A DNA stretch of 64,000 bases. Source: Carya illinoinensis (lineage: Eukaryota > Streptophyta > Magnoliopsida > Fagales > Juglandaceae). The stretch lies in the NCBI RefSeq assembly GCF_018687715.1, contig NC_056758.1, positions 27,344,967 to 27,408,966 on the forward strand, given 5' to 3'. Both the position numbers and the translations under genes were made by a program. The notes beneath the pieces are model-generated. The model was not told the DNA's origin. It did not search any database and saw only the letters and a list, made by a program, of their open reading frames with translations. Positions within the stretch are counted from its first letter, which is position 1, and each line of letters opens with the position of its first letter. This document shows positions 1-13,593 of the stretch, piece after piece.

Positions 1-905
1 ATGGTTGACATTTTGTTTCTGCCTATTTTTCTGGTTTCTCTTTGACATTTTCTGTGGGGCATTGACAGTCAAGAGATAATGATCTATTGCATTAAACTAT
101 TATTCAGTTTCTTTAGTAGCCTGAAAATTTCTGATATAGTTTTCCCTCTTATAAATAATAGTTTAAAGTATTTCAATTAAATATGGGCTTTAACCTCCAA
201 CTTATAGGCACGGATGGGGGTAATTGGAAACACCCTAGAGTGTCTATCTTAACCATGCACACTAATGTCAACTACAATATTTTAATTATGTTATTGAATA
301 TTGTAGTTGTACATGATGGTCTTCATGCCAAAATGCTGAAAATTGACAACACTTTTCTCTGTTAAGCATAAAATACTGGTTTAAATGGCCTATATGGATA
401 ACCCATGCAACACCACTTGTCATAAACAATCAACATAACCCAATACACATACCAGCAAAATGTGAGAGCAAAACCCTTCTGTCCGAAAACTGAGTACATG
501 TAATCTGATTGGGAGTACAGCACACTTGCCTCATACATTCTAGGTTGATATAAGAGGTTATGCAAGTTGTAACACATTAGCTGGTGTAGATTGTGTAAAC
601 TTGTCTAAGATTATCTCTCTAGATTTACTAACATCCCCTATTGACACATCGCTTGAACATGCCTTAGTGTTTACAAATTACAACCATTTCCATGAATTTA
701 ACCCAACCACCCCTTGCAAGCATGCACCAAAATTAAAGAGACGGCTTTATCACTTTTTAAGTATTTCTAAACTAACTACCACCCAAGAACCAAGTCATTT
801 GCATTTTGTGCCACTCCAGAAATTGCAAAATATACAAGGCAGTTTTCCATTTTTTAGTTAATCACATTGAAGGAGTTGTAACTAGTATAGAGATGATTCA
901 TATAC
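1..905. other. AT-rich DNA left of the last visible CACTA exon
   Basis: No convincing coding region was found. Short open frames lack recognisable domains. If the CACTA element extends off the left edge, this is intron or 3' sequence of its second gene; a further exon after the donor at 905 was looked for and not recognised. Confidence 0.4.
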
Positions 906-1811
906 CTCGAATTCTTCAGTTGACCACATCCTACATAGATGTTCCCATACGGGCTTCTCTACCCACGATGTCCCGCCAGAAAGGGCTGCTTCTTTCGACC
1001 CATACCTTATGTACTGCTTTCGCAATAAATAGTGAAATCCATTATATTTCCTTGCCACTGCATTTGTCACACACTCACGATGCGAACTTTGTGTCCAGTC
1101 CAGTTTAAAATCAGCCTACGATAACGTCAAGAAGTCAGTCCATTTCAAGTTCAACTATTTGTCTTGTTACAAAAAATACAGAAGTAGGATGTATATTCAT
1201 ATTTACATAACAATATGCTTGGTAGATGCAAACCCTACACTCTTGCTTGCTCTTACCTTAACACGGTCGATGAGCTCTTCTTTCTCCTCTTTGGGCACAG
1301 CTTTCCAGCTTGCATGCATCATGTTAGCATGAAGTCTCACGATCGTGGTCACCCGTCCAGAAAATAGGTTGTAATTTTCGCACGATGGTCCTCTTTGTCC
1401 ATCCTTAATATTCAGGGGTATCTGACCAAATTTTCTGACTCTGTCAAACAATGTGTCTTTTGCTGGTCCTCGACCACGTTTTCGGGAAGGTGCATCAGTT
1501 CCTTCTATCCACCAATAACAGAAAAATCAGTTCAAGCTGAATGCATTTTGCCTTTTAACTAAAACATGATAAAGAAAGTGTTTTCGATAATGCTGTTTCA
1601 ACTTACGTGCATTAGTTGAAACAATCCTGGAAGCTATATTTGCTTCATCAAAACTAGGCTCCGCTACACCCACATTTGGAGGTTGAGTGGAATCACCAAT
1701 TACTACATCTGCTTCCGTATCACGCAGCAGTGGTGGCCCATGATGAAGTCGTGTAGTATGGCCCCCACGTCCATATCGTCCAGGGAGCCTTCCTCTTACC
1801 CATCTCACCAT
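906..1811 (-). CDS. PttA/En-Spm-like plant transposase, second CACTA gene (3 exons visible, partial)
   Basis: Three exons join in frame. Exon 1 (1811-1607) starts at an ATG and ends at a GTAAGT donor. Exon 2 (1504-1257) follows GGATAG and ends at GTAAGA. Exon 3 (1073-906) follows an AG at 1075-1074 and ends at GTATAT. The product begins basic and Gly-rich (MVRWVRGRLPGRYGRGG). It then carries the stretch typical of plant Ptta/En/Spm transposase proteins: KRGRGPAKD, a FGQIPLNI segment, and later WVEKPVWEHLCRMWSTEEF, matching the family's conserved 'W..LC..F..E.F' block. In En/Spm the second product binds subterminal repeats and assists the transposase; that role is carried over by homology. It lies downstream of TNP2 on the same strand. 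The C-terminal part was not found. The exon 3 acceptor is the least certain junction. Confidence 0.6.
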
Positions 1812-4805
1812 GGTCTTACTTTTTTAAATGGCAATCCGTCTAATGCACACACACACAAGCTCTGTTAAACTTACTTTCCTAGATATAACCTAACTGGCTC
1901 AGAAAATCAGTATCTGCTTTCTACTTTGTGCCTAATTTTTCAATGATGTTCAAAATATGCACTACACTTTTCAACCCTAGGGTAAGACCATTTTCCAGTC
2001 TAGATATAAGCACAGGAAAATGCCATACAAACAGTTATTTCCTTAAAGATACGTGGTTAGAACATATCGAACCCTCTCCATGAATCTAATGTGCATAATT
2101 TGGTCTCTATAAATGTGTTTAATATGTTGAATCATTTACACATAGAGTAAGAAGCAAGCATTTGCTGTCCATATGGCTGACTACCAACTACCATATTGAG
2201 GTCCAACAGTAAGTATTTCTAAAGCTCACAACAGTTGAAACAAATCAGTATGGTTTAGGGTCTATACTGGAATGGTTCTTCATGACACATCTAAAGACAT
2301 TATATTAACCTGTAAGTACCCTTCTTACAGTTGCATGCATTGGCCTCAGCCATTTCTTTAAAGAAAACAACAGCACATAGAGAAAATGGTCGTCAGTAAG
2401 GTTTACATGCCCAGAACATGAGCTTTGAGAGAATTATGCCCAGGTGGGAAGATCCAACATGTAAATGAGAGGAGATGAGAGAGAGTTAACCCACTTGTCT
2501 TCGTGGATGAAGGTAAAAGACTCGGCTCCTCTCTCTGCTTGGATGATCAAATGTGTTCTCCAAACCGATGGTTTCTGAAGTTGGGAGAATCTAAACTTCA
2601 GATCACAATTGGCTGCTTTCTTGCTCCTCGCTCAGATGTGTCAACTGGGTTCCTTCTCTGTTGAAAGAGCAATTTGAAACATGTTGTCCAGCTAAAACAA
2701 TCTTTTTTAAGCAATTGGGTACTGCGACCTAGGTGTTGGCAGGAGAAACCAGGAGATACGGCCTATGAGTTGACAACCCAACTCAGAGCACCCCGCCTAA
2801 ATTTTTGGTCAGTTCCCGCCCAGTTTTTTGTCATATAAGAGTAAATTCTTCTCTGTTACGTGGATTTAAACTATATAACATTCCACAACTTTCTTGTCCC
2901 TCATTGAGTGCATAAAAACTTATTAATAATAAGTTTTGAACCATTTACTTCTGGTTTACTTAGCTAATTTTTCTGCACAACCACGTTAACTTGTATAGGT
3001 TTCCAATACAAGCAGTTAATTTTTTATAGAAGTACAGCAAATAACTCCCTATATAACCAGCAAAGTGGCATATAGGGGTGAAATGAGACAATACAGGTGT
3101 CAGCTTATGGACAAGTGGCAGGTTAATATTTGTAATGGTCACATTACAGGCTCAGCTTATATACAAGTGGCAGATTAATAATCAATATAGGTGTCAGCTT
3201 ATATTGACAGATGTCTAATCTTTTAGTACAGGTGTTAGCTTTTAATTTGCAGTTATATAACCAGCATTGCAAGACCCTTTGGAGTTCTGAACTGGTTATC
3301 GTTGCAAACCTTAATTATACAATTGGCAGTTTAATTTGTTCGGGATCCAGGATTTTTCTAAGCTTGCTCCACCATACATTAATAATCAATATTTACTGGT
3401 AGTCTATAATGCTCTGCCATTCTTGCATTGAGTTGTCCAGCTTCATACCCCCCCTCGTAAGGCATATAAATAACACATTTCAATTGAGTAAAACGCTCAT
3501 TCATTGGACAAATTATGAGAAGATATTGTCAAGCTAATTGGAATGTTTGATATTTGATGACATTCGTAGATATTCTTTACAGATTTGCCAATAAGTGATA
3601 TAGACTATGCAACTTGTTTTGTAAGGCAGCCGACTAGCTTAGATCCATGTACTTGCTAATTTGTAGGCTTCATGTAAGACAAAGATATCAAAACCAATTA
3701 TGCTGCCCAGTTGGATAATTATGCTATTCTCAACTATGGTCTAACCTATTTGAGCCATATATTACTTTTTCCAATTTAATTGGTCCACACTTTCATTTAT
3801 CCAATTTACTTGTATTGAGGTTATTGGATTGATAAGAAATACCTAATGGCAGTGCATTACACCATACTTTTTGGTTGATTGGTATGGATGTTCGTTGGAC
3901 TTCATGTATACCTCATATGCTGTATGTTATATAAGACCACCTCACATGCCAGGGAGCTGGAAATGAAGCAACCTGATTGTGTATAAATGGCCTATTGGTT
4001 TTAGATCAATTTCTTGATACCTGTCATTCCATCTTCAACTGATTAGAATCACATCAAACAACTAACAAGTTTGCAGCACATCAAATGTAACAGATTATAA
4101 ATATGCGGCTGCAGATCACAGCTTTGGCCCCTGCCAACATGACACAACACAACTCAATAATCAGATCTGTGTCTTGACAATTACTAAGCAAGTGTGAATA
4201 ATGTATTTAATCTACATTAATTCTATACAAAATCTATGGGAATAATCAACATTCCAATAATTTCTATCAAGTATAGTGTTTGATAAAAAACTAGGCCTCA
4301 AGCATGTTTTTTCCCACCCTTCAGTATCATATAACATTGACTGTAAGTTTTGGAAAAAATTACTCTAATATTGATAGCTTATACTTCATGGAACTTACAC
4401 ACAAAAACATGACAATTTTGAATTGTTGAAATACCACTCCTTAAAAAAATACAGTAGTTTATCACCTTAATCTTATTACAACATCTGCCTCAGCTACACC
4501 AAAGGAAGGTGCATCAGCTCCCTGCATTCCATGGTGTTATGTGAAATCTGGCCGGATTTCACATAACATTCATTGTTTCTGGATATCATAGAGTGTAAGT
4601 TAGTGGAATAATCAATCAATAGCAACACAGTTTAGATAAAATACTGCATTGTCGTATTGGCAAGCATGGCCCAAACGACATGTTAGAAATTACGTTGACC
4701 GTAAACTGTGTTCATTACTTGTCATTTCCAGCTAGATAATCTAACATTATAAAGGACAGAGTTAACATTGACTGTTATTGGTAGCAATGACACATTAGTA
4801 TATTC
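1812..4805. other. Spacer between the two CACTA genes with short diverged repeats
   Basis: No gene was recognised. A possible small last exon of the TNP2 gene lies near 4,517-4,462 on the minus strand. Joined to the donor at 4,876 through an AG at 4,519-4,518, it encodes a short tail containing ADAPSFGVAEADVV and then a stop. Around 3,096-3,240 a motif of the form GTCAGCTTATNNACAAGTGGCAG(A/G)TTAATA recurs two to four times with decay, possibly internal binding repeats of the transposon. Confidence 0.35.
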
Positions 4806-7800
4806 CTAACTTAGGTAAATTATCAAACCATGCATTGTGAGAAATTGAAATAATGACACTATAAGTAAGGGCATACCATCTTCTGAATCTGAGCTTGCAT
4901 CATTGGCAAATGCAATACTGTCATCATCGCTTCTGTCGCTATTAGCATCGGCTTCGTCGATTCCCTGATCATCATCAACGCCATCATCCTCGAGGAATGC
5001 ATTGTGGTCAACTAAATCAGATGGTTGATGTTCTAATATGGTCGAAGGGTCTATCAGTATTGGTTCTTCATCTAGCCTGTTCAATGGAGTCATCAAGTCT
5101 GGATCACTAGATTGGGCATGCGGCACGTTTGTCGGAATGTTTTCATCTTCCTCGAAAGCATCATCGTGAACTAACTCTGCAGGATCATCCGCATCCTGGA
5201 CCGACGAAACTAAAGGAATGTTGTATACATTCCTATTCGTTATCTTATGGACCACATACCAACTACCCACCACACTCATATCTTTTAAGTAAAACACCTG
5301 CTGGGCTTGGCATGCAAGAGCAAAAGGTTCATCTTTATACCATGTTCGAGAAGTGTTCAGGCTCGTTAGATGGTCGCCAACGCGAATCCCTTTTCGCTTA
5401 TCACCAACATCCCACCAATCACATTGAAACAAATAGACCTTACGCCAACCCATATATCTTAATTCTATAATATCTTTCAAAACCCCGTAGAAGTCAACGG
5501 GATTTGACTGATGTTCACCACGAACAACCAAACCGCTATTTTGAGTTCGTCGGTGCCTCTCTCGATCCTTCGTCTGAAATCTAATTCCATTCATAATGCA
5601 ACCGGCGTACGACGCAACCCACTTGTCGGGACCACATGCAAGTGCATATATTTCATCTCGTACACTGGCTGGGTTCATCGCACGCTTCTCTCGAATCTAT
5701 ATTCCAATCAAAAGACAAAACCAACGTAATAATAAAATAGCTAGAAGATTTAGTAGTTATTTTGGTTAGTTAAAAATGAGGCATATTAGTTTTTTTAGCT
5801 GGTTTGGAAAAATGCTATTTTATGCATTTTGTTATAGCAGTAAAACATGTCGAGTTGAAATGGAATGATAAACCGTCAACCCCCAAGGTATCGAGACGGT
5901 TTAATATTAAAGAGAAATACGTACGTGTTTCTTGAACCAAGCTGGGAATTGAGCTTGGTGCCTGTGCGCAGAGTTGGTTGTGCTTTCCCTTGTAATCATG
6001 TTGTAATGGTCACTGCAAAACAGAGTGGTATAAGTTCACGGTGTAACTATGTAACCGTTAAACAATCTTTGCTTTACACAAAAATGTGGACCACTTACTC
6101 AAGGTAATGCTCGATCTCGCCACAATTATTGAGAACATACCAGTGGGCTCTTGAAAACCATTTCTCGGCTAGCATGTGAATGTTGGCCGCCCCGAGCGGA
6201 CGAACCTTTTGTGAGAATACAGAAAAAAATTCATCATTAAGCTGATCTGGAATGTCCGCGTTTCTTTCAACCCGTTTATATCTGGTCTCAATGTCGTTGA
6301 GATACATTGAGCAAAATGTTAAACACTCAACATGAACATATGCTTCTGCAATTGAACCCTCAGGGCGGGCTTTGTTCCGGACATAGCGCTTGAACTTCCC
6401 CAGGTACCTCTCAAACGGATACATCCACCTGTATTGCACTGGTCCAGCAAGTAATGCCTCGTCTGGTAAATGAATTGCGAGGTGGACCATAATATCAAAA
6501 AATGCAGGTGGGAAGATCATCTCAAGTTTACATAGGATGATAGAAATATCTGCCTGAAGGCGATGCAATGATTCATACGTCAATGTTCGAGCACACAATT
6601 CCTTGAAAAATGTACTTAGCTCGGTCAAAGCTAGCCGGATGTCAGGACGCAAATAACTGCCAATTACAACCGGAAGCAACCGTTGGAGAAAAATGTGGCA
6701 GTCATGACTTTTCATTCCTGTAATTTTGCCTTCCCGAATATTCACACACCGAGCAATATTAGAGGCGAAGCCATCTGGAAAACTAACTTGTGACACCCAC
6801 TCACAAAAGGAAATTCTCTCATTATGGTTTAGTGTGTAACATGCCAGACTCATCCGGCAACGATCACCCTCCGGACGTAAGTGTAATTCCTTCCTCAGTC
6901 CGAGACGTTCCAAATCCCTTCGTGCATTTGCAGTGTCCTTACTCTTTCCATCAATACTCAGCAAGGTGCCCAAGACGCTATCACAGATGTTTTTCTCGAT
7001 ATGCATTACGTCTAGGTTATGCCTCAATCCCACGTCTTGCCAGTATGGGAGATCGAAGAAGATGCTTTTCTTTGTCCAGTTTTGTTCGTGTGGTGCCCGT
7101 TTCCTCTTCCGTTCACTTTTTCCAAATTGCACGTTGGAGACCATGCGTAATGATTCAAGTATTTCTTGGGCCGTAAGTCTTGGTGGGTGAGGCCTCACCT
7201 CGAGCGCACCGTTGAAAGCACGTTTATTCTTTCTCCAACGGTGGTCCGGGGCCAACCAGCGACGGTGGCCCATATAACAATGTTTACGCCCATAGGCCAA
7301 CCACATTGAGTCTGTATCTACATTGCACACAGGACATGCCAATTTCCCCTTCGTGCTCCACCCCGAAAGATTGGCGTATGCAGGAAAGTCATTTATAGTC
7401 CAGAGTAGAGATGCATGTAATTGGAAAACATCGGAACTGAATGCATCATATGTCTCAATACCAACCTCCCATAATGATTTCAATTCATCAACTAAAGGAC
7501 GAAGGAAGATATCGATATCATTACCTGGTGATTTAGGACCAGGTATCAAACATGTCAAGAGAAAGTATGGATCTTTCATACAAGACCAAGGTGGCAAGTT
7601 GTAAGGCAGAAGTATGACTGGCCATATACTATAAGGCTTGCTCATGTTATTGAATGGGTTGAAACCGTCACTCGCAAGTCCAAGACGAACATTACGAGCA
7701 TCTTTCGCAAACCAATCATGTTTCCTATCAAAATCTTTCCAAACTTTGGAATCAGCTGGATGCCTCATACAACTCGAGTCATCAATACGCTGCTCTTTAT

Positions 7801-8662
7801 GCCATCGCATCGCTTGTGCTGTCTTCTTTGACATATAAAGGCGTTGCAACCTAGGCATCAATGGAAAATAACGCATCACTTTCTGAGGTACCCGGTGTTT
7901 ACTTGTCAGTGAGACCCATCTAGATGACTTGCATTTAGGGCACTGATCTTTGTCTTCGTATTCTTTCCAGAACAAGATACAGTCATTTGGACATACATGA
8001 ATTTTGGTGTAACTAAATCCCAACCCACGTTCTAGCTGACGTGCATCGTTATAGTCTTCAGGCAAAAGAGCAGTCGGGAAGGCAGATTTCAATAGCTTTA
8101 GCACCATGTTAAAAGACTTCACGTTCCAACCACCAATACTCTTGATGTGAAGCAACTTCACCATAAATGATAGCTTTGAGTAGTTTGCACACGATGGGTA
8201 GAGTGGACGTCGAGCATCCTCTACATACTGTTCAAATGTATGGTGTCTTGAAGTCCCAACATTGGGTTCTGGTGCATCATCGTCACCACCACCAGCATTT
8301 AAACCGTGAGCACTATTAACGAAGGATCCCACCCGGATGTCATCTAACATCTCATCAACATCATCAACGTACTCACCAAAATCATCTCCATCGTCCTCAT
8401 CATCTGACCGATTGGCATGAAAAGGATCATCTTCTCCATGAAATATCCATTGAGTATAACTTATATCAATCCCTCGCAAGAACAAATGATCCCTCACAAC
8501 ATCAAATGGTTGGAAAAAATTATTACGACATATCCGGCAAGGACATCGAATGGCATCACTGGCAGGAGCATTGGATTGAGCCATGGATAAGAAATGATTA
8601 ACTCCTTCGGCATATTCATGGGACCGCAATCTATCTCCAATATGCATCCAAGATTTATCCAT
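4806..8662 (-). CDS. CACTA transposase, TNP2/TNPD type (3 exons)
   Basis: Exon 1 (8662-6099) starts at ATG with a transposase-associated zinc-binding N-terminus (about residues 3-75, CPCRICRNN and HLFLRGI). The TNP2 catalytic region follows (about 165-560), with a CPKCKSSRW zinc motif, GPKSPGNDIDIFLRPLVDEL and CPVCNVDT. A DUF4218 region closes exon 1 (about 680-800, HLPDEALLAGPVQYRWMYPF). Exon 1 ends at a perfect GTAAGT donor at 6098. Exon 2 (6012-5925) follows TTTTGCAG and encodes the conserved QFPAWFKKH block. Exon 3 (5696-about 4877) follows ATATAG and carries DUF4216 (WWDVGDKRKGIRV, F.LACQAQQVFYLKD) and an acidic tail. All junctions keep frame, giving about 1,150 residues, normal for the family. 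The frame could read on to 4806 if the GTATGC donor at 4876 is not used. The protein would act in the nucleus, cutting the CACTA ends. No stop or frameshift was seen, so it may be intact. Confidence 0.85.
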
Positions 8663-11600
8663 TTAACTGTTGTATACCAAAAAAAGGCCTACATGCAAAA
8701 TTTTCTTCAACAAACAGATTATCAAGTTGAATCATCACGACCGGCTCCCATTAGGTCCCTGACAAATGACAATAAATTTGTGAAGTCACTTTCAGCCATT
8801 TAGTTTGAGATTTCCAATAAAAGTTGGAGAGGAGAGGGAAGGTGCTTATTAAGCTATCACAGAGATGTGAGGGACAGAAGAATATAGCCCTTTGCACCTT
8901 ATGCACCCAATAATGGACAATTTGTAATGCAACATTGAGGGGGTTAATTTCCATGCCAAATGATAGAATGGTTGTCCATATCAGAATTCTATGGGAAGGT
9001 ATAAGGTGCAAACTTATCAGGAGCAGGGGGACTTTAAGAATAACATAAAACATATGAGTGGGCAACATGATTCTGATATATAGCGACACACGGGAAGTTT
9101 GCGGGCTATATTTTTCCCCCGTACACTCTAATGCAGCACACTAGAGTGAAATATTCAGATCTGCTTTAGGGATGAGTGCTAGTTTTTATTGAATAATGGC
9201 ATGTGAAAATATTTGTAGTTAGTGTGAAGTTAGACTAATATTATATCTGGAAATATTAAAGGCCAAAGGGTTAAAGGTAGGAAAAATTCAAGTGGGATTG
9301 GCCCAACGGTATCAAGAGCAATTCCAGTTGAATGGAATGGAAACTTTCAGAAATATATATATATATAGTTATAAATATATATGGGTACATAACTACATAA
9401 ATAGCGTACAGAGGGTAGGTGTGAGCTTATAGGCTGCCAATAGAAGCTGCCCATATTATCACGAATTGACAGGGGTAAAATCAGAAATCACAGATGATAC
9501 AGAGGGGAATCATAACAAACAATGCATTTTATAATCGTCACTACAAGACTCGTGTAACCCATTTATGGTCTAATCCATTATGGTAGGAGTAGCTCATAAC
9601 ATGTGGTTTACAGCCGAACCTTTGTAGGGAGATATGTGGAAAAGATTCATGGAAAACATAGTATCATAAGTACTGCTGTGTCAGTTATCACAGCGTAACA
9701 TACAACGGCTTGGAAAAATCACAGAAAACCACAAATCCAGTCCATTTAAACGTTTGAAATGTTTCGGGAAGGGGCATACACCCACTGGGTGCCTATATAA
9801 AATTGCAGCAGCTATACCAACATGAAAATTACCCATCAGCCCAAGATTCCAAGCTCTATTAGTACAATAGAAGTAGTTAAAAAGGCAGTTTAACGATGCT
9901 AGATTGATGAGTTCTGAAAAAGCAGTGGTTCTACACAACACTACACCTAGAGGGGGGGTGAATAGGTGTAATCTAATTTTTATGGCCTTTTGAAAATTAA
10001 TCAAACAAGCAGATAATAAATGAAACAAATAACACAAATAATCAACACATGATTTTGTTCACGGAGTGGAAACTCATTTGAAGAACCTCTTCAAAATCTA
10101 AAACCACTCCGGGTGTAAGACACCACCTCAAATCCACTATAGAAACTTTAGTTTGTTACAACCAATTTAGAACACTCACAAAACCTTTGTAGTAGCTAAA
10201 CTTGGCTTGCAACACCACGAGTGACCCACTCGATCTCTACACGCATGTAGTGTCGGAACTCCGACCTTCCTATAGCTTCCCACGAGAACCTCTCGATCTC
10301 TGCATCAACGGCAGCTCCGGACTCTTCCGGCCAACAGCAATGTCCACTTCAATGGACTCAAATAAGAGTTGATTTTGAATGTGTTATGATGGAGTAATAT
10401 TTTTCCAAGAGAGAATCAACCAAATGGGGGAGAGGTTGCTCTAAGAAGTTCTTGGAGGCCCTTAGGGTTTTTGCTCTGATTCTCCACACGTAGAACAGAA
10501 GCTAACATGTTCTATTTATAGTTCCCATCAAATGAGGCGTTCAAAACCCTACATTGTAAGTGATCTGGAACATTGGCTCGAGCGAAGTGTCGAGCGAAGG
10601 TCGAGCGCCGAAATCTGCCTGAGTTCGCTCGAGCGCCATGTCGAGCGAGTATCGAGCGGTCGACTCTGCCTGAGTTCGCTCGAGCTCAGTGTCGAGCGAG
10701 GGTCGAGCGACACACTCTGCCTGGGTTCGCTTGAGCTCAGTGTCGAGCGAGGGTCGAGCGGTTGAATCTGCCTGAGTTCGCTCGAGCCGTATGTCGAGCG
10801 AGGGTCGAGCGGTTGAATCTGCCTGAGTTCGCTCGAGCGCTCTGTCGAGCGAGGGTCGAGCGAAGTCGCTTCTTTTGACCAATAATGAGCACACTTCAAC
10901 CCCACTTCAATCCTTCCGCAACAACACTTGTTACAACACTATTTTACACAGGTTTTCACAAGAATATGCCAACACGCTCATTTTTCCCTCAACAAGTTCG
11001 ATTACAAATAGACTCTAAGTGCAATCCTGAATCTACTACCATGCAAACCCATGTTGATAACCCATTCATAGGTCCCAAAATATTCATACAATGACCAAAC
11101 TATCTACCGATTTGGTTCATCACAAGACCCCTTTTTGGGATATATAGTAGTAGGAACTTTAAGTATTACATATCAAGCAGAATCTGTTCCATCCTATGTA
11201 AAGTACGAACAGATGACAACTTACACACAGTCTGTCATGAATACATGATGAGGTCAATTTGGAGGATTGCCTCAGCCAGCCGTGGAAGCCTGGAAAAAAA
11301 TACAAAGGGACAAGGCAATAATTTAATGTGGCTCAAATCCCAGACAGAACATGGCAAAAGCCAAGTAAATTTTACATAATAAATATTCATCTTCTACATC
11401 CATGGATCCAGAAGCTGTATGGAAAACCAGAGTTGATAGGCAAACTATTGTATACTGGAAGCAAAACATTCGTACCAGTCTTCATTATGTTTTTTATGGG
11501 AGAGATGATAAAACTAGTCTAAAGTGAACAAACAATTAGATTAGACTCAAGCTGTCAATGCGCATATTTCCGATACACCACAGGTGAAGTGAAAGTCTAT

Positions 11601-13306
11601 CCTCCCAAATTGGTAGATGATGATAAACAGATCAATTAGAAAGAGGATTTACAAAAAATCTATATAGAACATGGACTTCTAGATAGAATTGTGAACATTT
11701 GACTACCTATCTTAAAGTCTAAATAATAATAAAATGAACACAACTTCTTAGCTATATTATTGCAACACTTTAACTAATCTGTTACAAATAGACTGCTCTC
11801 CTTTAGTTAATAAATTAGTTATGACAAATTAGTAGGTACCTGCTGAGAACTGAAGGGCTATACCAAAAATGATTAACATTGTTGCTCAACGAATATAAAC
11901 AACATTTTCTTTAACTCATTATTTCAGTGGGTAGGTAGCCACATTATGCAAGATGGGAAGTCTAATAAATGAACCAAAAAAAAAAAAAAAACAGCAAACA
12001 GAAACAGAAATGAAAAGAGTAGGTAAAGGATATTAAATAGCATACACTTAAAGTAGCAAAAATAATCTAAACTGTAGTGTCTCTCTTCCTCTGCATATGG
12101 GTTACTTTAAGAATAGGTTAGGCTCCCCAAATGCATTAGCGTAATATATAAAACTATATCATGATGGAAGCCATTTTTTTGCAAATTAATGAAAACAATC
12201 AAGACTCAACAGCAACAAGTGAAAGTTGCATTAACATTAGACTGATTCAAACCGGAAACTCATGAGTCTAAATCATTGAAAATTGAAAAAGAATTCGTTA
12301 TAACTGACAAGGACAGTTCAATATATATATCCTGAACATACGTTTTGTTTGGAGAACGGTTAGCCAAAAAACCAAGCAAAATTTACCTATTCATCCACTT
12401 TTACTCTCCCAAACAAGAACTGTGATTTAGGATGCCAAAAATGGAAAAACCCACAGAAAATACTGAGTAAAACATAAAGATAAGTACAGATCTCAGTCAA
12501 GGCATCAAAAAGAATAGAATATACAGAGGGTTTTCCAGTTTTACAGCTTTCCACCAAGTAAATTGCAGGAATCAATATTCTGAACCCAATAGAAAAAATA
12601 GAAGAAATTAAAAGAGTTGGCATGCCGGTAAAGAAGGAGAGGAAAACAGAGCCATACAATATCCATCCAACATAATAGCTGTGAAATGTATCAACCTAAC
12701 CATTTCAATCAATAATCAAAGATAAATGACAACAACAAACAAATTGACCGAGAAAAAAAAAGAGTAATAAAACCGTATTTGCTTCTGCCATGGTCCTGAT
12801 GACTAAAGGTAATCTTTCAATTTCTCAAGTATATAAAATGCCCCAATGTTCAAGTATAGAATAACAGGAACGGCGAAATCCAAAAAACTGATAAATTGAA
12901 AACCTGACCGTAGCTTCGCAGTTTAGTTTCTCTTCGATTGCTCACAGTAAAGGGAGCCGACCATAGTGTTTTGGTAGGGCTCAGTGAAAAGAAGGGGATG
13001 CCCAAGCAGAGACAGCTAGGGCCCAGAAAATCGACCAACTAAATTGCAAATCGAAGCATGCAAAATCAGAAGATCATCGTCGATTGTATGTGGGCTGTCG
13101 AGGATGATTCACTGGTTGCTTGTTCCATCTGCATCACTGATGGATTACGGCAGCACTTGGGATTTACAATCTTTGAAAAACATTTCTGGGAAGAATTTTC
13201 GGAGGTAGGGCTGTGGGTTTCAGGGTTAATATGGTATGGATGGTAGGGGCGGGGTCGACTGACGCGAAGAGAAGAGAGGGAAAAGATCCCCCGCGCGCTA
13301 AGTAGG
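8663..13306. other. Long leader region of the CACTA element, no clear coding
   Basis: About 4.6 kb separates the transposase ATG from its probable promoter. It is AT-rich, with (TA)n near 9,355 and an A-run near 11,980. From about 9,930 to 11,110 the sequence changes character, starting near a G-rich stretch at about 9,950 and including a GC-rich 51-bp tandem array; this looks like an insertion of unknown class. Sequence near 11,700-11,740 resembles sequence at about 27,570-27,620 inside the TIR element of that region. I saw no protein-coding gene. Confidence 0.4.
10570..10866. repeat. 51-bp GC-rich tandem repeat, about 6 copies
   Basis: The phrase CTGCCTGAGTTCGCTCGAGC recurs at 10,615, 10,666, 10,717, 10,768 and 10,819, exactly 51 bp apart, with a sixth partial unit at the left. 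Each unit holds three TCGAGCG heptamers in nested spacing. Because 51 is a multiple of 3 and the unit lacks stops, several frames on both strands stay open; these are repeat artefacts, not genes. The array is much richer in GC and CpG than its surroundings. Confidence 0.9.
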
Positions 13307-13316
13307 CTATTTATAG
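13307..13316 (-). promoter_or_regulatory. TATA box of the CACTA transcription unit
   Basis: The minus strand reads CTATAAATAG, a strong plant TATA box, about 300 bp inside the right terminus and pointing towards the TNP2 gene. A CT-rich, then GC-rich leader follows immediately, as expected near a start site. A transcript from here would need to remove or bypass more than 4 kb before the TNP2 ATG. Confidence 0.5.
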
Positions 13317-13593
13317 AATCACAATATAATGACGACTTTTGCTTGTCACAATAGAATTCAGTGATTAATGCAAGACAAAACACTTCAGTTACGACTGTAT
13401 GTCGTTAGGACAACCAGAAAACGTGCAGATTATGACCTATTGTGACAAAATCAAATTCGGGGACTATTTTTTGCCGAAACAACACATTTTTACTGACAAT
13501 TTCTATGGATATTTTTGGAGACAAGAATTTTGTGAGAAATCATATGTATAAGCGGCCACTTTTCATCTGTGGGAAAAAAAATGGTGGCAAAAA

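Noticed and set aside
10532..10905. Three long open frames on both strands over the 51-bp array
   Set aside because: The repeat length is a multiple of three and the unit lacks stops, so every copy extends the frame; no start context or family was recognised.
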